DNA from: Chlamydomonas sphaeroides | Taxonomy: Eukaryota; Chlorophyta; Chlorophyceae; Chlamydomonadales; Chlamydomonadaceae | Direction of reading: 5' to 3' | Length of the DNA: 64,000 nt | Assembly: GCA_001662425.1 (NCBI GenBank) | Contig: BDDC01000174.1 | Coordinates: forward strand, 714-64,713 | In this document: positions 11,947 through 23,890 of the stretch, one piece after another | How the letters are laid out: every line of letters begins with the position of its first letter | How positions within the stretch are numbered: the stretch's first letter is position 1 | Translations under genes and position numbers: made by a program | The notes under the pieces: model-generated | The model's input: only the letters and a program-made list of their open reading frames with translations | Told to the model about the DNA's origin: nothing | The model's database searches: none

Positions 11947-14900
11947 ATGCTCGCTTGCGGAGGCCTGCGAATACTGCCCATGAGGCTTAGCGCCTTTTTG
12001 CACGCCGCGCCGTGCCGATCATCATCGCGCCATCACGCCCGACTACTCATATCCTGTCCTCCCCGCAGGGCCCCCGCGCTCTGGCCGCGTCTGCACGAAT
12101 CGCAAGCGCAACTTATTGCGGGCGCTGCACTGCTGCTGCAGCTCCAGGGCCGCGGCGCCGGCGCTGCGCTCGGCCTGCAGCCGCTCGCTCGCGCCTTCAC
12201 GCGCCGGCTTTCGCAGCGCAGCGGCCAGGAGCTATGCTGTGCGCACAGCCGCGCCACAGCGGTGCCGCACGCTCCCTCTGCTAGCAGCAGCAGCTCCCTC
12301 GGCGGCAGCACAGCAGGGCCCCGGCTGTCATCGGGTCACGCCACACGCTCCGCAGCCGCACCGGCCCATGCGAGCTCCGGCCCGGTCGCCACGTCGCCAG
12401 CATCATCCTCGCATCAGGCATCTCAGGCGTGCAGCGGCATCAGGTCCTGCGCTTCGGGCGCTGCTGCATCGCCACCTAGCTCCAGCCTGAGCCCGGGATG
12501 GCCGCCGGCCTCGCGGCCGTTCGCCGGCAGCACCCGCCTCCCGGGGCCTAGCGGCCGGCAGGCGCTTGGGGGGCCGGCGCCGCCGCTGCCGGCACCAACC
12601 AACATGGCTCCGCGGATTGGCAGCGCCGGCGCCGCTGGCGCTGCGAATGCCTTCCGCTCCTTCGCCTCTTCAGCGTTGAGGCTGCCGGGCAACTCCCTCG
12701 CGTCGCCGTCCTCCGCCGCTGCTGCTGCTGCGGCCGCCGCCGCCGCCGCAGCCCGCCAGGGCCTGGGCGCCTCTGCGGCCTACCTAGGCGTCGTCCGGCA
12801 CAACGTACAGCAGTCCGTGCTGCAGTCGCTGGCGCCGTACTGGGGCAGCCTGAGCTGGCCCGCTCTGGCGACGCTGTACCGGACGGGCGCGGCGCGGCTG
12901 CCGTACGGGATGTACGGCATGGGTACGGCAGCGCGGCAGCTGCACTTCGTGCTTCTCAGCGCCATCAACGCGCTCGCGCACAACCTGCCCGTGACGCTGG
13001 CGCTGACGGTCGTGGAACTGGCGAGGGGCTCGCGCAAGTGAGTTGTTCAGCATGTTGCTACCAGGCTGTACGGTGGTGTTGCGCAACAGGAAATCTATCT
13101 CCCGGTGGCTGACGCGTCCTTCCTCGTGGCCAGCGACGATGCCGCACCCCCAGCCAGCGCTTTCACACCTGCTCCTTCGCTGCGGCGGTCAACGCGGCAG
13201 CAAGCGCGGCAGAGCCTTGCTTGCCGCGCGCCCCTCAAGCCTGCCCTTGCCCCGTGCTGCTTGCCAACGCGCCCCGCAGCGCCTCCGCCGACGCGCTGTT
13301 TGTGGAGGAGCCTGTCGCGGACCCGGCCAGCGGCATCGACGGAGAGGCGGAGCTGCCGTGGTGGCAGGTGCGGGGGCGGCGACCACCCGAGCTCAACCCT
13401 GACGGGCACAGCAGTCAATCCTGCCGGGTGTAGGACACTGAGCACAGACTTGCCATGTGCAACATAGCAGGCGCATCGGCGCTGCGCGCTGCGCTCTCCT
13501 ACATCTAGGGCGCGGCCCGCCGAGCTGCCCTGCACCGTGGCGGGCACCGGGCAGGCGGGGCGCCCTTGACCCTTCTGTCCGTACCTAATCTCTTGTCCGT
13601 ACCTAATCTCCTGTGCAACCGCCCCATGACCTCATCCGCCGTCGCGGTTGTCGCTCCCCACGTTGTGAGCCGCCGCCGCGTGACCAAGCCCGCTCGCACC
13701 ACCCTCTAAAACACAGTGCATTCTCGCCACACACCCGCCCGTCCGCAGGCTCTGCCGCTGCAGATGGCCGACCTGCTGTCCTCGCTGGCTCGCGCGCTGT
13801 GGCTGCTGGTGCTGTTCGCGCCCGTGCTGCTGACGGCGCCCGTGGCGCTGCAGCTGCAGTGGAAGCGGGCCGAGTGGATCGAGCTCATGCGACGCACGCT
13901 GGAGGCTGCGGGTGGGCGCTGTCAGGGCTTTGTTGGGTGCTGGGCGGCTGGCAGGTCACCTGCGCCTCCCTATGACCGCGGCCGCGGCCGCGGCCGGGGC
14001 GGGCTTACGCTCCCAGGCGCAGTGTTCAACGGCGCCCCTGCTACCCCTCGCAGGCCCGGCGTTCATCAAGTGGGGCCAATGGGCAGCCACCCGCCACGAC
14101 GTGTTCCCGCCCGACATGTGCACCGAGCTGGAGAAGCTGCACGCCAAGGTGCGCGGTGTGCGGCGCCGGCTGGGCTTGCGAGAGAGAGGCAGAGGGCCTG
14201 ATCGCGTGCAAGACCTCCGTGTCGCCCGTGCTTGGCTTCCGGCGGGCTGCCAGGGGGAGCCGCGCTGCTGTTGGCGCTGCCGCGCCGGCACGGGCGTGTG
14301 CTTCCGAGCGCTCGGCAGCCAGAGCAGCCACAGCATCATGTGCAACCTCGGCCGCACCGCACCGCGCTCTACATCCACGCTCTGCTTGCCTTCCGTGCCC
14401 CGCATTGCTGGCCCGGCCCCAGGCCCCTGCGCACCGCTTCCGCCACACCAAGCGGGCCATCGAGTCGGCCTTCGGCCTGCCCATGGGAGACCTGTTTGTG
14501 GACATCGACCGCGAGCCGGTGGCGTCGGGCTCCATCGGCCAGATCCACAGGGCGGTGCTCAGCGACCAGGGTGCCGCACTGACGGGTGCGGCGGGGTCAC
14601 GAAGGGAAACACGCAGCGAAGAGGGACGCGCCGTTGTGCTAGCGTCTCGTCACGTGCCCCCAGTGCTCATCCCCGCCTTCGCCTCGCTCCCTCACTGATG
14701 TGTCCCGTCCCCAGGCCTGCCCGCCGGCTCCACGGTGGCTGTCAAGGTGCGGCACCCGGGCGGGCGCGATCGCAGCCATGGACCCCGACCTGCCGTGTCC
14801 CTGCCCTGCGGCCCCATTCTCCCTGCCCGTTTGCCCCCGATCCTCTGCCAATCCGGCCCCTTCTGCCCCTGTCCGCACCCCCCCTGCTCTCCTCCCCCCT

Positions 14901-17766
14901 GTGGGCTTTCCCTCGGACACTTCCAACGTGTTTGTTACTCCCATGGTCGCCTCCCCTCGGTGGTGGCGGCTGCCGCAGGTGCGCCACCCGGGCGTGGGCT
15001 CCGCCATCACCCGCGACTTCGCTCTCATGATGGCGGTGGCGCACCTGGCCGCCATGGTGCCCAGCCTGCGGCACCTGCGGCTGGAGCAGACGCTCAGCCA
15101 GTTCGCGGCGCCGCTGCGGGAGCAGGTGCGGCGGCTGCGGCTGCGGCTGCGGCTGCGGCTGTGTGCGCGGGCCCCGTGAGGCTGGGTCCGAACGCAAGCC
15201 TGGGCTCGGCCGGGTGGCCGACTGCTGTGCTGGGGCGGCGGAGGCGCACATCAGGTGGAGGTGGTGCTCCTTGTGCTGAGGGTGGGACATTGCTGATCCC
15301 CCTCCCACCGCCACCGTCAGGTTGACCTGTCGCGCGAGGGCGCCAACCTGCGCCGCTTCAACCACAACTTCCGCAAGACGCGCCACGTGTTCTTCCCCGT
15401 GCCGCTCTACCCGCTCGTCACGCCCGACGTGCTGGTGGAGACGTTCGAGAGCGGCGAGCACATCACGTCGTACATCCAGTCGGAGCACAACCCCTACAAC
15501 CACAGGTACACCTGCCTGCCTGCACTCGGCTGTTCCGCCACCGGGGGCTCTGATCTCTTCCACGTTGCCCACGCGAACGAAAACTTGCTGGCGCGCAGCC
15601 GTGCAGGCCTCCAACTGCCAGCACCCGCTTCCCTCGCACGCCCTTCCACCCGCCTTCCCCTTCCCTTTCCCCTTCCCCGCCTCCCCATCTCGATCCCCGC
15701 TCCCGCATCCAGGCTGTCGGAGCTGGGCAGCGGCACCATGCTGCAGATGATGCTGGTGGACAACCTCATCCACTCGGACCTGCACCCGGGCAACATCCTG
15801 GTCCGACTGGACCCGCCGGGCGGCCTGCTGGGCCTGCTGTACGCGTGAGTGCTGCTCCGGGGCGCGTGCCTGGGGCCTCAAGAGGCGGGCAGCGCGCAGG
15901 TGCAGTGCAGGACGGGCCTCGAGGCGCTGGCCATGAAAGCCGCGGCTGGGGTCACTGCAAGTGCCGCTTCCGCCCCCATGATGGCTGCGCGCTGCAGTCC
16001 CATTCCCGACGAAGCTCGCGTCGCGCCCTCCCCTCCCCTGCACCTTTACCTGCTCCCTCCCCTGCCCCTCCCAGCGGCATGGACCGGCTGCGCGAGCTGC
16101 CCTCGCTGGCCGCCGCCACGCGAGCCCGGCTGGAGCTGCTGCAGCAGCGCTGGCTGCAGCCCAGCCTGGTGCTGCTGGACGTGGGCATGGCCACAGAGAT
16201 GAGCCCCATAGACCAGGTGCGAGGGTCGCAGCGTAGTATGTGTGTGTCTGTAGCGATGTGTAGATGCATATGAGCACATGTGGGTACATGATTAGCCTGG
16301 TGCTGATTTACGTGGGCATGGCCACGGCAATGAGCACAGGGACGAGGGAGATACGTGACGGTCAGCAGTTCTTTGGGATGTACAAAACGGTGGTCGCCGC
16401 TCTGGGGAGCATGGTGCGGTGCAGGAGGCGTAAGCGAGGCTTTGGGTAGCGTGGGGGCAGGACTGGCGGCGCCTGGCAGGGTCAGGCAGCAAGTGCGCGT
16501 GCTGATATATCTTGTGGCCGTGCTCCGCCGCTGCGTCCCGCCCCCTCTACCACCACAGACCAACATGGTGGGCCTCTTCCGCTCCTTCGCCGCCATGGAC
16601 GGCCGCGCGTGCGGTGACTGGACGCTGCGCTTCTCGGGTGGGGCAGAAGAGGGAGGCGGGGGGAGCGGAGACGAAGAGGAGGGAGGATGCGGAGCGGAAG
16701 AGAAGGAAGGGCGCGAAGCGAATGTGGAGGGACGTCGGGGGCCGTGGGCCTGGGGCCACCCTTCCACGCAACGCTGCCCCTGCCTCGTGCTCCTCTGACC
16801 GCGCCCGCGCCTGCTCTCCCCGTCTCCGCCCGCCACAGGCAAGTCCCAGTCCTGCCCCGACCCGGAGGCCTTCCGCGTCGCCATGCAGGAGGCCTTCGAC
16901 GAGCTGCACAAGGTACGGCGCACACAGCGTACGGTAGCGTACGGCCCAGCCCCTCGACGCAACGACTTCACCTTGCTGTCACTTGCAGCCGCGTACCCCC
17001 GCGCACCCCATGCCTCCCTTTCCTCCCTCCAGCCCCTCACTCGCGCGGTGCACGGCCTGCTTTCTCCCTCTGTCGTCCCCCTTCCCCAGATGGACTTGGC
17101 GGCTGCGGCCAATGGCGAGGTGGCGTGCTCATTTAAGAACGGCGCCGACGCGCTGGCGGCGGTGCTGGAGCTGGTCCGCGTGCACCAGGTGCGGGCCAGC
17201 GGTGTGTGTGTGATGAGCGTGTGATGATGCGGCAGTGGTGGTGCTGCGGTGCTGGAGCTGCAGCCCTGACCCCATGCTGCGGAGCCGTGCTGTTCCTGAC
17301 CGCCCGGCCCCCGCCGCGCCCCGCTCCATCGCTCGCGTGCGCCCCTAGGTGTCACTGCCCGGCCACATCTGCGCCGTGGTGGTGACGACGCTGGTGCTGG
17401 AGGGCTGGAGCAACAAGCTGGACCCGGAGCACAGCGTGCTAACGCAGGTGCGGTGGGACAGGGCACTCGAAGGGCGGGGGTGCAGTGAGGTGACGAGGCT
17501 AGAGGTGGGCCAGCTGGGCGAGGATTGAGCTGGGGTGGGGCGCTGGGGCCGGTCCAGGGCCCCCTAGCGCGGCGCCCCCAACCTCTCGACGACCCCTCTT
17601 CGCACTTCGTGCACCCCTGCCCCCTTGCCAACCGTTTTCCTTGCGTCCCCTGCATCCACAGGTACAGGCCATGTTCGAGCCGGAGAACGTGCCCTGGTCC
17701 GCGCGCATCACCCAGCTGGTGGACAAGGTCATGGAGGAGGAGGCCAACCACTTTGCGCTGGCGTGA
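11947..17766 (+). CDS. ABC1/ADCK2-like atypical protein kinase (probably mitochondrial)
   Basis: ABC1K/UbiB family atypical kinase; family members support coenzyme Q or other lipid metabolism in mitochondria and plastids. Fifteen exons join to 892 residues: 11947-13037, 13280-13367, 13749-13911, 14054-14148, 14423-14570, 14715-14746, 14979-15125, 15321-15505, 15713-15844, 16075-16216, 16559-16637, 16839-16912, 17090-17188, 17349-17447, 17662-17766. Visible motifs are FIKWGQWAATR (KxGQ), EPVASGSIGQIHRA (Ala-rich loop), VAVKVRHPG (ATP Lys), VDLSREGANL, NLIHSDLHPGNIL (catalytic) and LLDVGMA (DFG equivalent). VETFESG and VLEGWSNKLDP resemble ADCK2 more than COQ8. The long Ser/Ala-rich N-terminus looks like a transit region with a hydrophobic stretch near residue 350. 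The start is uncertain: ATGs at 11947, 11980 and 12604 are in frame. Exon 6 is only 32 bases. Confidence 0.85.
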
Positions 17767-18548
17767 GGCAGGGACCAGGCGGCTGCAGGCTGCTCGGGCG
17801 GGGCCGGCCACGCCACGGCTAGAGCCTGCGCTTGCGTAAGGCGGCGCCAGGCGATATCGTTAGCCGGCCTAGGGTTGGGGGCGGACTGGGCGGAACGGCA
17901 GCAAGCGGCCAGAACCGTGCGCTCCCGACACGTCATGTTCACGGGCAGAGCCAAGGAGGAGAAGGCGCTGGCGCGGAGCCGGGCTGTGTGGCCGCTAGCA
18001 AGCGCAACGGTCTGTAGGTGGCGTCAGCGCAGGCGGCAAGGGGTTCGTTGTGTTAAGCCTCGTCATGTGCTGGACTGCAGGGCAGTATGGCTGCGGAGTG
18101 CGCCGAACTGCTGTCGGTGTTCGGCTGCGCGGTCATTTACTGCGGCAGCGGCTTCGGGTTGGGGGGCGCAGGCTGCTAGACGGCAGGGTGCGCTGGTTGC
18201 TCGGCGCCTGGAAGCGGGGGCTGTAGACGGCTGGGGTAGGCCCTCGTGGCGACCGGGGCGCTTGGGAGCATGGGGAAGAGGAGGTAGGCCGCGTGAGGAT
18301 GGAGGAGGAGGCGAGCCTGTAAGCCAGAAAGTGCGCACGTACCGCATCCTAGGCTTCCAGCAATCCCTCCTTTTTCTATTATTGCAATCACGCATTCACC
18401 TTTCCTGCACTACAAAGTGCTGGGCTCACACACCACTGCAGAATGCGAGCTTCCTATTGCTCGCTTGAAGCTGCGGCTCGTTACGCAAGCGCCATGACGT
18501 AAAACGATACATACGCAACGCACCACACTCGCAGCGTTCAACCGCCAA
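17767..18548. other. Intergenic between ABC1 kinase and desulfhydrase
   Basis: About 780 bases with no supported exon. It should hold the kinase 3' UTR and the promoter of the PLP enzyme gene. Confidence 0.45.
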
Positions 18549-21178
18549 ATGGCCTCCTCGACAGCTCGCAGCTGCGGCACGACATGCGAAGCTGCTTGGC
18601 CGCCCTGTCGCCCCTCATATCGCCTGTGGAGAAACCCCATAGTTTTGTCGTCCCTGCCGAGCTCAGCGTCGCGACAGCCGCGGCCGCCAGCATGCTCGGC
18701 AGCTACCGCAACAGTTCCACACCTCGCGGACTTCCCCAGTGAAGCCGCGCGCAAGCTGGACGCCTTTCTCAGCCAGGCACGCTGGCTGCGACCCACTCCC
18801 GATACGCCCATACAGCTGGTGACGCTGCCGGCACCCGTGCCAGCAGCCACCATCCCTCTGCACCGCGCATCCGGCGACAACAGCAGCAGCGGTCAAGCGC
18901 CCCCGCCGCCCTGCTTCTACATCCTGCGAGACGACCTCCTGCACCCCGTGCTGGGGGGCAACAAGGTGTGCCACAGCCCGCTACCGCTGGGGGTCTGAGA
19001 ACGTGCGGCAGAGTCAGCCGCCGGAGCCCCCTGCCAGCCGCTCGCACGGCCCCGCGCCGCTGGCGCTGGCGCCTGCCACCACCGACTGGCAGCGTCAGCT
19101 TCGGCCAGCCCGACTGCAAGCCCGACTGCACCTGCCCTCCTCCCGCTCGGCCGCAGGTCCGCAAGCTGGACGGCCTGCTGCCGGAGCTGCAGGCGGCGGG
19201 GGCCACACACGTGGTGGGGCGGGGCCCACACCTGACGTGGGGCGGGGGCCGGTCAGGGCGGGCATGCGGCCAGCACCCTGCAGAAGCCCCACCTGCCGCT
19301 TGGCTCCCCTTCTTTACGCGCCCGGCCCCGGCTTGCCCCCGCGCAGGTGACGTGCGGCGGCGCCCAGAGCGCGCACCTGGCTGCGGTGGCGGTGGCGGCG
19401 GCGGAGCTGGGGCTGGCCTCGCAGCTGCTGGTCCGCGGGGAGCCGCCCAAGGTGCGGCGCGCGGCCCCGACCGGGTGCGGATGAGCAGGCAGCGGCAGGA
19501 AGGCCTCCCCAAGCGGGACGGCGCAGCAGGAGGGCCTTCCCAAGCGGGACGGCGCAGCAGCGGCGCACAGCGGCTGAGCCGGCAGGCGGGGGTCAGCGGC
19601 TGAGCCGGCAGGGGGGGCCAGCGGCTGAGCCGGCAGGGGGGGCCAGCGGCTGAGCCGGCAGGGGGGGCCCAGCGGCTGAGCCGGCAGGCGGGGGTCAGCG
19701 GCTGAGCCGGCAGGGGGGGGGGTCAGCGGCTGAGCCGGCAGGCGGGGGCCAGCGCGGAGGGCACGCCAGTCCCGCAGCGCCGCCAGCTAGGCCCGGACCC
19801 GCCGCTGCCCCCGCAGGTGCCCACCGGCTACCACCTGGTCACCCGCATGTACGGCAGCGAGGTGTCGTACGTCAGCCGGCAGCAGTACGCCGACCGGCAG
19901 GCGCTTTTAGCGGGCGCCGTGCAGGGCCTGGTGGCGCGCTGCCCCGAGGCGCAGGTGCGGGCGGGCGGCCTGCCAGGGGGCTAGGGTGCCAGAGGGGCCA
20001 GGGGGCGGGGACACGGTGTCGGCATGGGCGCAGGCGCAGCGAAAGCGCGGCCACGACGGCGTGTCGCAGATATGCGATGGGTCCAACAGCATTGCCTTGA
20101 GCAAGAAGACCCGTCGGGAGGCGCCATGATGCGATTGCAGCGCGCGCCGGTGGCCGTGCATCCTGGCTGCAGGTGGCGGTGGTGTCGGAGGGCGGCGGCG
20201 ACGCGGCGGCGCTGCTGGGCCTTCTGCGGCTCGTGGCCTGGCTGGCCGGGGCCGACGGCACGGGCGGCGGGGCCGAGCGCCCTCGTCCTAAGCAGCCGGC
20301 CGCGCCGCCTCAACCAGCGGCCGTGCCCGGGCCGGGGCGGCGCGCTGCGCGAGTAGCCCACGTGCCGGCGCTGCCCCAGCAGCTCCGTACGCCGTACCGC
20401 TTCGTGGTGGACTCGGGCACCGGCACCACCGCCATCGGTGGGTGGGAGAGCAGCGGGCGCTGCATGGACGGCGGTGAGGCGCGAGCCTTGCTTGGCACAG
20501 CGCCGTCCGGCCCTGGACACCATCGCCAGCCTCGTGGATCCCTCGCGCACTGCCCGACCCGCCCCCGGTCCTGCTGCAGGCCTGGCGCTGGGCATTGCGC
20601 TGCTGCGGCTGCCCTGGAGCGTGGCGGCCGTAACGCTGGCGGGGGACGAGCAGTACTACTGCGACCAGCAGCGGCGGCTGGTGCGGGAATTCGTACAGCA
20701 GTACGGCGAGCGGCTGTACGGCAGCGCGGACCTGTACGGCAGCGGCGACAGCGACGGCGGCCCCGGCTGGGGGCTGCCGCTGGACTGGGTGGCGAGGCGG
20801 GTGCCGAGGCGCTTCGGCAAGGTGCTGGCAGGAGAGATCGAGGAGTGCAGGCGGGTGAGGACGGGCCGGGCCCAGCCGGGGGCTGCCGGCTGCTGGGCCT
20901 GCGTGGCGCCGGCCCTTGTGGCACGAGACCTGGACCGCGAATGGCACCCTTTTCCTCTGCGCCAGGTGGCTCGCGAGTACGGCATCGGCCTCGACCCCAT
21001 CTACAGCCTGGCAGCCTGGGACGCGGCGAGCGACTTGGCGAGCAGCGAGGAGGGCAGCGGCGGCGGCAGCGGCGACGGCAGCGGCGGCGCCGCGCCGCGC
21101 CGCCGCGTTGTGATGCTGCACGGCGGCGGGGCGCTGGGACTGCATGGCCTGGCGCAGCGCTACCCGGAGGCCTTCTAG
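18549..21178 (+). CDS. D-cysteine desulfhydrase / ACC deaminase-family PLP enzyme
   Basis: PLP-dependent lyase of the tryptophan-synthase-beta fold. Relatives split D-cysteine to pyruvate, sulfide and ammonia, or deaminate 1-aminocyclopropane-1-carboxylate. Seven exons (18549-18965, 19157-19213, 19347-19451, 19817-19954, 20173-20437, 20580-20854, 20966-21178) encode 489 residues. Signatures: [17 protein letters not shown] at about 123-139, whose Lys is the PLP-binding residue and sits right at the exon 1 donor; [45 protein letters not shown] for cofactor phosphate binding; and a C-terminal [12 protein letters not shown]. The N-terminal 60 residues are Ser/Ala/Pro-rich and may be an organelle transit peptide. 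There is a Gly/Ser insert near the C-terminus. Substrate preference (D-Cys or ACC) cannot be told from the sequence alone; green-lineage members are usually annotated D-cysteine desulfhydrase. Confidence 0.85.
19491..19755. repeat. Minisatellite in intron 3 of the desulfhydrase gene
   Basis: Two copies of an about 33-base unit (AAGCGGGACGGCGCAGCAG core, 19510-19562) are followed by seven copies of CAGCGGCTGAGCCGGCAGG plus a variable G-run, 25-28 bases each, to about 19755. The array is confined to the intron. Confidence 0.8.
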
Positions 21179-23491
21179 GCGGCCAGGGGGCTTTCCTCTT
21201 TAGAATCAGCGGGGAAGTCATTGAAGGATACCTGAGGCAACCGCCAGGGGGCTGCGTTGCGGTGTGCAGGCGCTGCAGACGGGTGGGGCGCGCGGCTGCG
21301 CACGGGCTTGCAGCGGGCTGCTGCTGGAGGGCCCAATGCTCAGGGATGTCTCTGAAGCAGCTTGCTTGCTTGGCCAATGAGCATAGAACATGTTCGAGGT
21401 GTTTGGTCGCGCCAGGAGGAGCGCGGCGTTGGCAAAGGGTGGCGTAGCGGCATGGGAACTTCATCGTAGCATATCGACCGACGGCTCGTCGGATCTGAAG
21501 CCGCTAGGTGCTGCGTTGCAGGCAATATTCGTGATTGTGTCTCTGTCTCTGGATAGGCTTGAAGGGCCGCAGGAGGGCTTAGCAGCATGGGGGCCTCTCC
21601 CACGTACGCATGCCAGGCTCGCTGTACCGGTATGCTGCTGTGATGACGCAACCGGCACGCATGCGGGGGTGCTGCTGTGCAGGTGCAGGAGCGCTTATGC
21701 TGCCAGCTGCGTTCTATCTCACGTGCGGGCGCGTATTCCATGGCTGCGGTCCTGGCTGGGCAACAAGGCTGTGCTGCGCGACGTGGGGAAGGCGATGCGG
21801 CGGTACGCACGTATATATGTATCGCCGGATGACCCGGTATCCCGCGCGAGACGTGACGGCCACACCGCGGATGCTCCTGTCATCCGAGGATAACCACTTG
21901 CACGCACCACCAGTTACACGGCCGCACCCGCGTGGGGCCACAGCCGCAGGCCGCAGCCACGGCCAACCTACTCGCACGCGGCGCTTGTAAGGGGGGGGGG
22001 GGGCTGCGGTTGAGCACGCTCAGCCCCGAAGATATGGGCGGAAGCTGTCGTGGATGGTATCCGGACCAGGGTCTAGGCTGACGTTGAATGCAGCTGTTGA
22101 TAGATCGGGTGTCACCTTGCCAAAGCGCGGACCGCTGACACCCTTACATGCATGCTCCTCCGGCTGACCGCAGTCAGCGATGCTGGTACCCGCGACCAGG
22201 CCTGCGGCAGCGGTCAACCTCAGCCCGCCCTTCCCCCGCACACCACCTCCTGCCGCCCTGCCATGCTATCCGACAAGGGACTGACAGATTGCTTTGCGCA
22301 TGGACTCTACAGGTTGTGAACAGCCTCTATCTCAGCTGGCTTGCATCGGCAGGTGACGCAATGCAAGCGTGGCGACACGGTTCGGACCCAGGCAGAATAG
22401 TGAAGGCGTCCAACACTCGCACGCGACTACATGCCTCGCCAGCATGGCCTCCCGTGCCAAGGCACAGCAGCGGCCCAGGATGACACGCCAAACACGCGTG
22501 CGGTGCGCTCCTACACACCCACGCGCTCGCCCACGACATGACAGGTGCACACGAACCCGACACATGCTTTCCCTCTCACGCAGTCAAACGTCCATTTCAG
22601 GCAGACCGCGTCCCGCGGCCATCGCCTCTCTGCCTGGCTGCCTCAGCTCAGCTTAACTCAGGGCAGCACAGCTTTCAGCGCCCCGCTCCGCATCGCAATC
22701 GCATCGCAACGCAGACCACGTCCCGCCCATGCCCCCATGCCCCGCTCGCCACATCACCCCAAGCGGGCACCGCAGCCGTCCCAGCCACACCCGCCATCCG
22801 CCCGCTCGCAGCAACCGCCAGCGCAGCCGAGCAGCCTCAGCTGCGCCCCTGGCAGATGCCTGGCGGGCCGCCGCCGCTGTCGCTGCCGCCGTAGCGCTAG
22901 CACCGCCCTTGGGCCCGGTGGCGGCGGGCGGGACCCCTAGCTCCCGACCAGGGCTTGGCGGCAGGCAGAGGAAGGGCCCGCCGATGGGCGCCAGAAAACC
23001 CACGCGCGCAGGGCTGGGTCCTGGGCTCTACACCCCGAGCACGCATCACAAGATGCCGCAAGCTCCATCTCCCGCTGGCGCCGCGACCGCCCCGGCCGCG
23101 TGCTGCATTGCGTCGGCTGCCCTGCCGGCCCAGGTCTGAAGCAGCACTCGACCAAAACATGCAGGCCTGCTGCAGTCTGCAGCATGGCCTTCAGCTGGCA
23201 GCTCCGCGCTCGCCGCCGCACGCCGCCGCTGGCAGCGTCCGCTGCCGCCGCCACCGTGGCAGCGCCAGGACCTGGAGGCCTCGTCCACAGCCGCCGCGTT
23301 GCCGCGGGGCTACACAGTATCGCACGGTAGCAGTCTCCAGCCGATGCATCGGCATGGTCCCCGCCGCCGAATGTGCCGCCACACCAGCGTCACGTTGGCG
23401 GCAGCGGGCCAGGCGGCACGTCCTGATGCCGCCGCGGTCGTGTGTGGCGGCAGGCGGCGCAGCCCAGCCTCAAGCCGCTCCGCCGCTCGCT
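21179..23491. other. Gene-poor intergenic stretch
   Basis: About 2.3 kb between the desulfhydrase and a small minus-strand gene. Apart from the doubtful 73-residue ORF listed separately, I see no exon with family signal. It contains a G10 run near 21990-22001 and Ala-rich open frames around 22.7-23.1 kb that look compositional. Confidence 0.4.
22020..22241 (-). CDS. Doubtful 73-residue ORF, unknown
   Basis: A minus-strand ORF beginning MRGKGGLRLTAAAGLVAGTS and ending DTIHDSFRPYLRG. Composition is less biased than neighbouring random frames, with Asp, Phe, Thr and Asn well spread, so it may be a small gene or a terminal exon. No family was recognised and no flanking exon could be joined with confidence. 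Confidence 0.2.
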   Translation of the reverse strand: MRGKGGLRLTAAAGLVAGTSIADCGQPEEHACKGVSGPRFGKVTPDLSTAAFNVSLDPGPDTIHDSFRPYLRG

Positions 23492-23890
23492 CTACGCCCC
23501 GAGCCGCTGCTCTACCGCCGCTTGCCGGCTGGCTGGGTCTATGTACTGCTTGTCCTTCTTGGTGAGCATCAGGTAGGGCATGCCCGGCTCGGCGCCCTCG
23601 GCCGAGCGCATGCACGACCACCAGTTGCGAAACGCTGGTCGGAAGTCACGCCACATGTTGCCGTCCTCCGTCTCCACGACCTCGAGCAGGTCGGCCAGGC
23701 GGTCATTGCAGCGATGCGGCTTGAAGCGATCGCGGTCCGGCGAGTTCTTTGCGTAATCTACTTCATTGTTGTACACCTGGAAGTCCACCAAACCCGTGAC
23801 GACAGAGAGGCAGCCCGCTATGATGGTGCCTGCTAGGAAGCGGTTCACGCGGATAAGCCGCCTGGTATATGCCGCGTTGTGGTCTGTCAT
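23492..23890 (-). CDS. Small single-pass membrane protein, unknown function
   Basis: Single-exon ORF of 132 residues starting MTDHNAAYTRRLIRVNRFLA. A hydrophobic segment at about residues 19-37 (LAGTIIAGCLSVVTGLVDF) follows a basic stretch, as in a signal anchor. A soluble acidic and aromatic region follows: DRLADLLEVVETEDGNMW, then RPAFRNWWSCM, then KKDKQYIDPASR. Codon use looks natural and the frame carries no Ala/Gly runs, unlike shadow ORFs here. No family was recognised. It could be an organelle-membrane accessory protein, but that is a guess. The reading could also be the first exon of a longer gene. Confidence 0.5.
   Translation of the reverse strand: MTDHNAAYTRRLIRVNRFLAGTIIAGCLSVVTGLVDFQVYNNEVDYAKNSPDRDRFKPHRCNDRLADLLEVVETEDGNMWRDFRPAFRNWWSCMRSAEGAEPGMPYLMLTKKDKQYIDPASRQAAVEQRLGA

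Noticed and set aside
15952..17811. 619-codon minus-strand ORF opposite the ABC1 kinase
   Set aside because: Runs antisense across five phase-consistent exons and their introns; no recognisable domain.
19491..19755. CRISPR-like array
   Set aside because: Repeats are directly adjacent with no unique spacers, inside an intron of a eukaryotic gene; it is a minisatellite.
22729..23139. Ala-rich ORF that could pass for a plastid lumen protein
   Set aside because: An equally long open frame exists on the opposite strand, and there is no conserved block after the supposed leader.
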